Shown here piece after piece: positions 4,716 to 6,644 of a stretch of 6,644 bases of DNA (the stretch's first letter is position 1; every line of letters starts with the position of its first letter). Location of the stretch: the NCBI GenBank assembly GCA_050697195.1, contig JBOGZL010000286.1:1-6644 (forward strand), written 5' to 3'. The notes under the pieces were generated by a model. That model did not search any database, was not told the origin of the DNA, and saw only the letters and a program-made list of their open reading frames with translations. The translations under genes were made by a program, and so were the position numbers. This stretch comes from DASPWW01 sp050697195 (GTDB lineage: Bacteria; Actinomycetota; Thermoleophilia; Solirubrobacterales; 70-9).

Positions 4716-6644
4716 CTACGCCTCGGCGGCCTGCGCCTCGGCGACCTTCTCCTTCAGCGCCTCCATCACGGTCGGGTCGCGAAGCGTCGTGACGTCCCCG
4801 AGCGCGTCGCCGGATGCGATGTCGCGCAGCAGCCGGCGCATGATCTTCCCCGAGCGCGTCTTCGGGAGGTCGTCGGCCCAGATGATCCGCTTCGGCCGCG
4901 CGAGCTTTCCGATCTTCTCGGCGACGTGGTCGCGAAGCTCCGCCACCATCTCGTCGCTGGGCTCGTTGCCGCCCTCGAGCGTGACGAACGCGCAGATCGC
5001 CTGGCCGGTCGTCTCGTCCTGCTCCCCGATCACCGCGGCCTCGGCGACCCTCTCGTGTGAGACGAGCGCCGACTCGACCTCCATCGTCGAGAGCCGGTGC
5101 CCGGACACGTTGATCACGTCGTCGATCCGCCCCACGATCCAGAAGTAGCCGTCCTCGTCGCGCCGCGCGGCGTCGCCGACGAGGTACGTCTGGGGCCCGT
5201 GGCGCTCCCAGTAGGTCTCGATGAAGCGGTCGCGCTCCTTGTACAGGGTGCGCGCCATCCCCGGCCACGGTCGAGTCAGGACCAGGGTGCCGGCACCCTC
5301 CTCGATCTCCCTTCCGCCCGAGTCGAGGATCTTCGCCTCGATCCCGGGGAACGGGACCGTCGCGGATCCGGGCTTTGTCGTCGTCAGCCCGGGGAGCGGC
5401 GTGATCATGATTCCCCCCGTCTCCGTCTGCCACCACGTGTCGACGATCGGGCAGCGCCCGCCGCCGATGTGCTCGCGATACCACAGCCACGCCCGCGGGT
5501 TGATCGGCTCGCCGACCGTGCCGAGCAGGCGAAGCGAGGAGAGGTCGTGCCTTTCGGGATGCTCCGTTCCCCACTTCATGCACGCGCGGATCGCGGTCGG
5601 GGCGGTGTAGAAGATCGTCACCCCGTAACGCTCGACGATCTCCCACCAGCGGTCCTCGGCGGGGTAGTTGGGGGCGCCCTCGTACATCACGCTCGTCGCA
5701 CCGTTGGCGAGCGGCCCGTAGACGATGTAGCTGTGGCCGGTCACCCAGCCGATGTCGGCCCCGCACCAGTACACGTCCTCGTCCTCCTTGAGGTCGAAGA
5801 CGAGCTTGTGCGTGGCGCTCACCTGGGTGAGGTAGCCGCCCGTCGTGTGGAGGATGCCCTTCGGCTTCGCGGTCGACCCCGAGGTGTAGAGGATGTAGAG
5901 CGGGTCCTCGGCGTCCATCGGCTCGGGCGGGCAGTCCGGCTCGGCGTCGGCGAGCGCGTCGTGCCAGAACACGTCCCGCCCCGCGGTCATCGGCGGCGCC
6001 GTGTTGCAGCGGTCGACGACGACGACGTGCTCCATCGTCGGCAGCTCGGCGAGGATCTCGTCGACGGCGGGCTTCATCGCCGTCGGCTCTCCGCGGCGCA
6101 GGGTCGCGTCCGCGGTCACCAGCACCTTGGCGTCGGAGAACCTCATCCGCTCCTTCACCGACTCGGCCGAGAATCCGCCGAACACGACGTTGTGGATCGC
6201 GCCGATCCGCGCGCAGGCGAGCATCGCGACCACGGCCTCGGGGAGCATCGGCATGTAGATCCCGACCACGTCGCCCTTCTCCAAACCGAGGTCGCGCAGG
6301 GCGTTCGCGAACCGCTGGGTGTCGGCGAGAAGGTCCGCGTAGGTCACCTCGCGTCGCGTCGCGTCCTCTCCCTCCCAGTGGAAGGCGACCCGATCGCCCC
6401 GCCCAGCGTCCACGTGGCGATCGAGGCAGTTCGCCGACGCGTTCAGCGTTCCGCCGACAAACCACTTCGCGAACGGCGGGTCGGACCAGTCGAGGACCTC
6501 GCTCCACGGTCGCGTCCACTCGAGCTTCTCGGCCCACGAGGCCCACCAGGTCTCCGGATCCTCGTCGGCGCGGGCGTAGATCTCGGGGTCCGAGGCGTTC
6601 GCCTGGGCGGCGAACTCCGACGGCGGGGGAAACGTCTGCTCGGT
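4716..6644 (-). CDS. acs: Acetyl-CoA synthetase, AMP-forming (5' end just outside window)
   Basis: Converts acetate, ATP and CoA to acetyl-CoA via acetyl-AMP in the cytosol, the high-affinity acetate assimilation route. 642 residues are visible; the frame is open to the edge, beginning TEQTFPPPSEF. The usual N-terminal signature FAKWFVGGTLNASANCLDR is intact, so only a few residues are missing (family length about 650). In window numbering the ATP-phosphate loop YTSGSTAKPKG is 253-263, GWVTGHSY spans Val301 and Thr302, GEPINP follows Val377, and DTWWQTETGG contains Trp405. These match the acetate-pocket residues Val310, Thr311, Val386 and Trp414 of the Salmonella enzyme at a constant offset of 9. 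The hinge Asp508 (GRIDDV), Arg517 (SGHR) and catalytic Lys600 in PKTRSGK (codon 4845-4847) are conserved. That lysine is the known reversible acetylation site in the family, so control by a protein acetyltransferase and deacetylase is likely. Apparent starts nearer 6413 would cut into the conserved N-domain. It is convergent with the fusion gene. Confidence 0.97.
   Translation of the reverse strand, partial: TEQTFPPPSEFAAQANASDPEIYARADEDPETWWASWAEKLEWTRPWSEVLDWSDPPFAKWFVGGTLNASANCLDRHVDAGRGDRVAFHWEGEDATRREVTYADLLADTQRFANALRDLGLEKGDVVGIYMPMLPEAVVAMLACARIGAIHNVVFGGFSAESVKERMRFSDAKVLVTADATLRRGEPTAMKPAVDEILAELPTMEHVVVVDRCNTAPPMTAGRDVFWHDALADAEPDCPPEPMDAEDPLYILYTSGSTAKPKGILHTTGGYLTQVSATHKLVFDLKEDEDVYWCGADIGWVTGHSYIVYGPLANGATSVMYEGAPNYPAEDRWWEIVERYGVTIFYTAPTAIRACMKWGTEHPERHDLSSLRLLGTVGEPINPRAWLWYREHIGGGRCPIVDTWWQTETGGIMITPLPGLTTTKPGSATVPFPGIEAKILDSGGREIEEGAGTLVLTRPWPGMARTLYKERDRFIETYWERHGPQTYLVGDAARRDEDGYFWIVGRIDDVINVSGHRLSTMEVESALVSHERVAEAAVIGEQDETTGQAICAFVTLEGGNEPSDEMVAELRDHVAEKIGKLARPKRIIWADDLPKTRSGKIMRRLLRDIASGDALGDVTTLRDPTVMEALKEKVAEAQAAEA

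Noticed and set aside
6411..6413. GTG as start of acs
   Set aside because: This Val lies inside the conserved N-terminal domain; the 77 in-frame upstream codons carry the diagnostic FAKWFVGGTLN and ASANCLDR motifs, so the real start is beyond the window.
4381..6546. 721-aa minus-strand open frame overlapping acs and the end of the fusion gene
   Set aside because: It lies in another frame of the well-supported acs gene, is a low-complexity Arg/Gly/Asp-rich translation and shows no domain; long spurious frames are expected at this GC content.
1..6644. CRISPR arrays, tRNA/rRNA genes, insertion sequences, phage or defence genes
   Set aside because: No spaced direct repeats, cloverleaf sequences, transposase motifs or terminal repeats were seen; the window is nearly fully occupied by metabolic-type genes of uniform codon use.

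Overview
This is a GC-rich stretch (roughly 70% or more by eye) with strong third-position G/C bias, frequent GTG starts, stop/start overlaps and a probable leaderless promoter. This points to a high-GC actinobacterium. The arginine/lysine-tipped membrane protein and general gene style would suit a Thermoleophilia/Solirubrobacterales-like lineage, but that is an impression and not a measured assignment.

Layout. (1) Positions 1-58, minus strand: the first 19 codons of an unidentified gene that overlaps the preceding stop by GTGA. (2) 55-1209, minus: a saccharopine-dehydrogenase-like NAD(P)-binding oxidoreductase (trans-acting enoyl reductase type). (3) 1210-1277: a 68-bp divergent promoter region with a likely leaderless -10 for the minus gene, a weaker plus-strand promoter candidate and a 7-bp inverted repeat. 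(4) 1278-4702, plus: four tightly packed genes that probably form one operon: a two-CBS-domain protein, a 66-aa uncharacterised protein, a polytopic membrane protein with a disordered tail ending in a polybasic tip, and a 635-aa fusion of an extended SDR/epimerase to an alpha/beta hydrolase. (5) 4716-6644, minus: acetyl-CoA synthetase (acs), convergent with the operon and separated from it by 13 bp. Its 5' end runs off the window by only a few codons.

How the genes might work together. The acs gene is a housekeeping enzyme that activates acetate. The plus-strand operon is the least-described part. A nucleotide-sensing CBS protein, a small protein and a membrane protein are co-transcribed with a two-enzyme fusion whose hydrolase half resembles monoglyceride-lipase/S33-type enzymes. 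With an enoyl-reductase-like gene divergent from it, a lipid or acyl-metabolite role is conceivable, but this is inference from neighbourhood only.

I see no mobile element, CRISPR array, tRNA or rRNA. There is no gene-free stretch longer than 68 bp. No clear new biological system is evident. The best candidates for a second look are the SDR-hydrolase fusion, which has a possible internal start, and the small protein plus membrane protein pair upstream of it.
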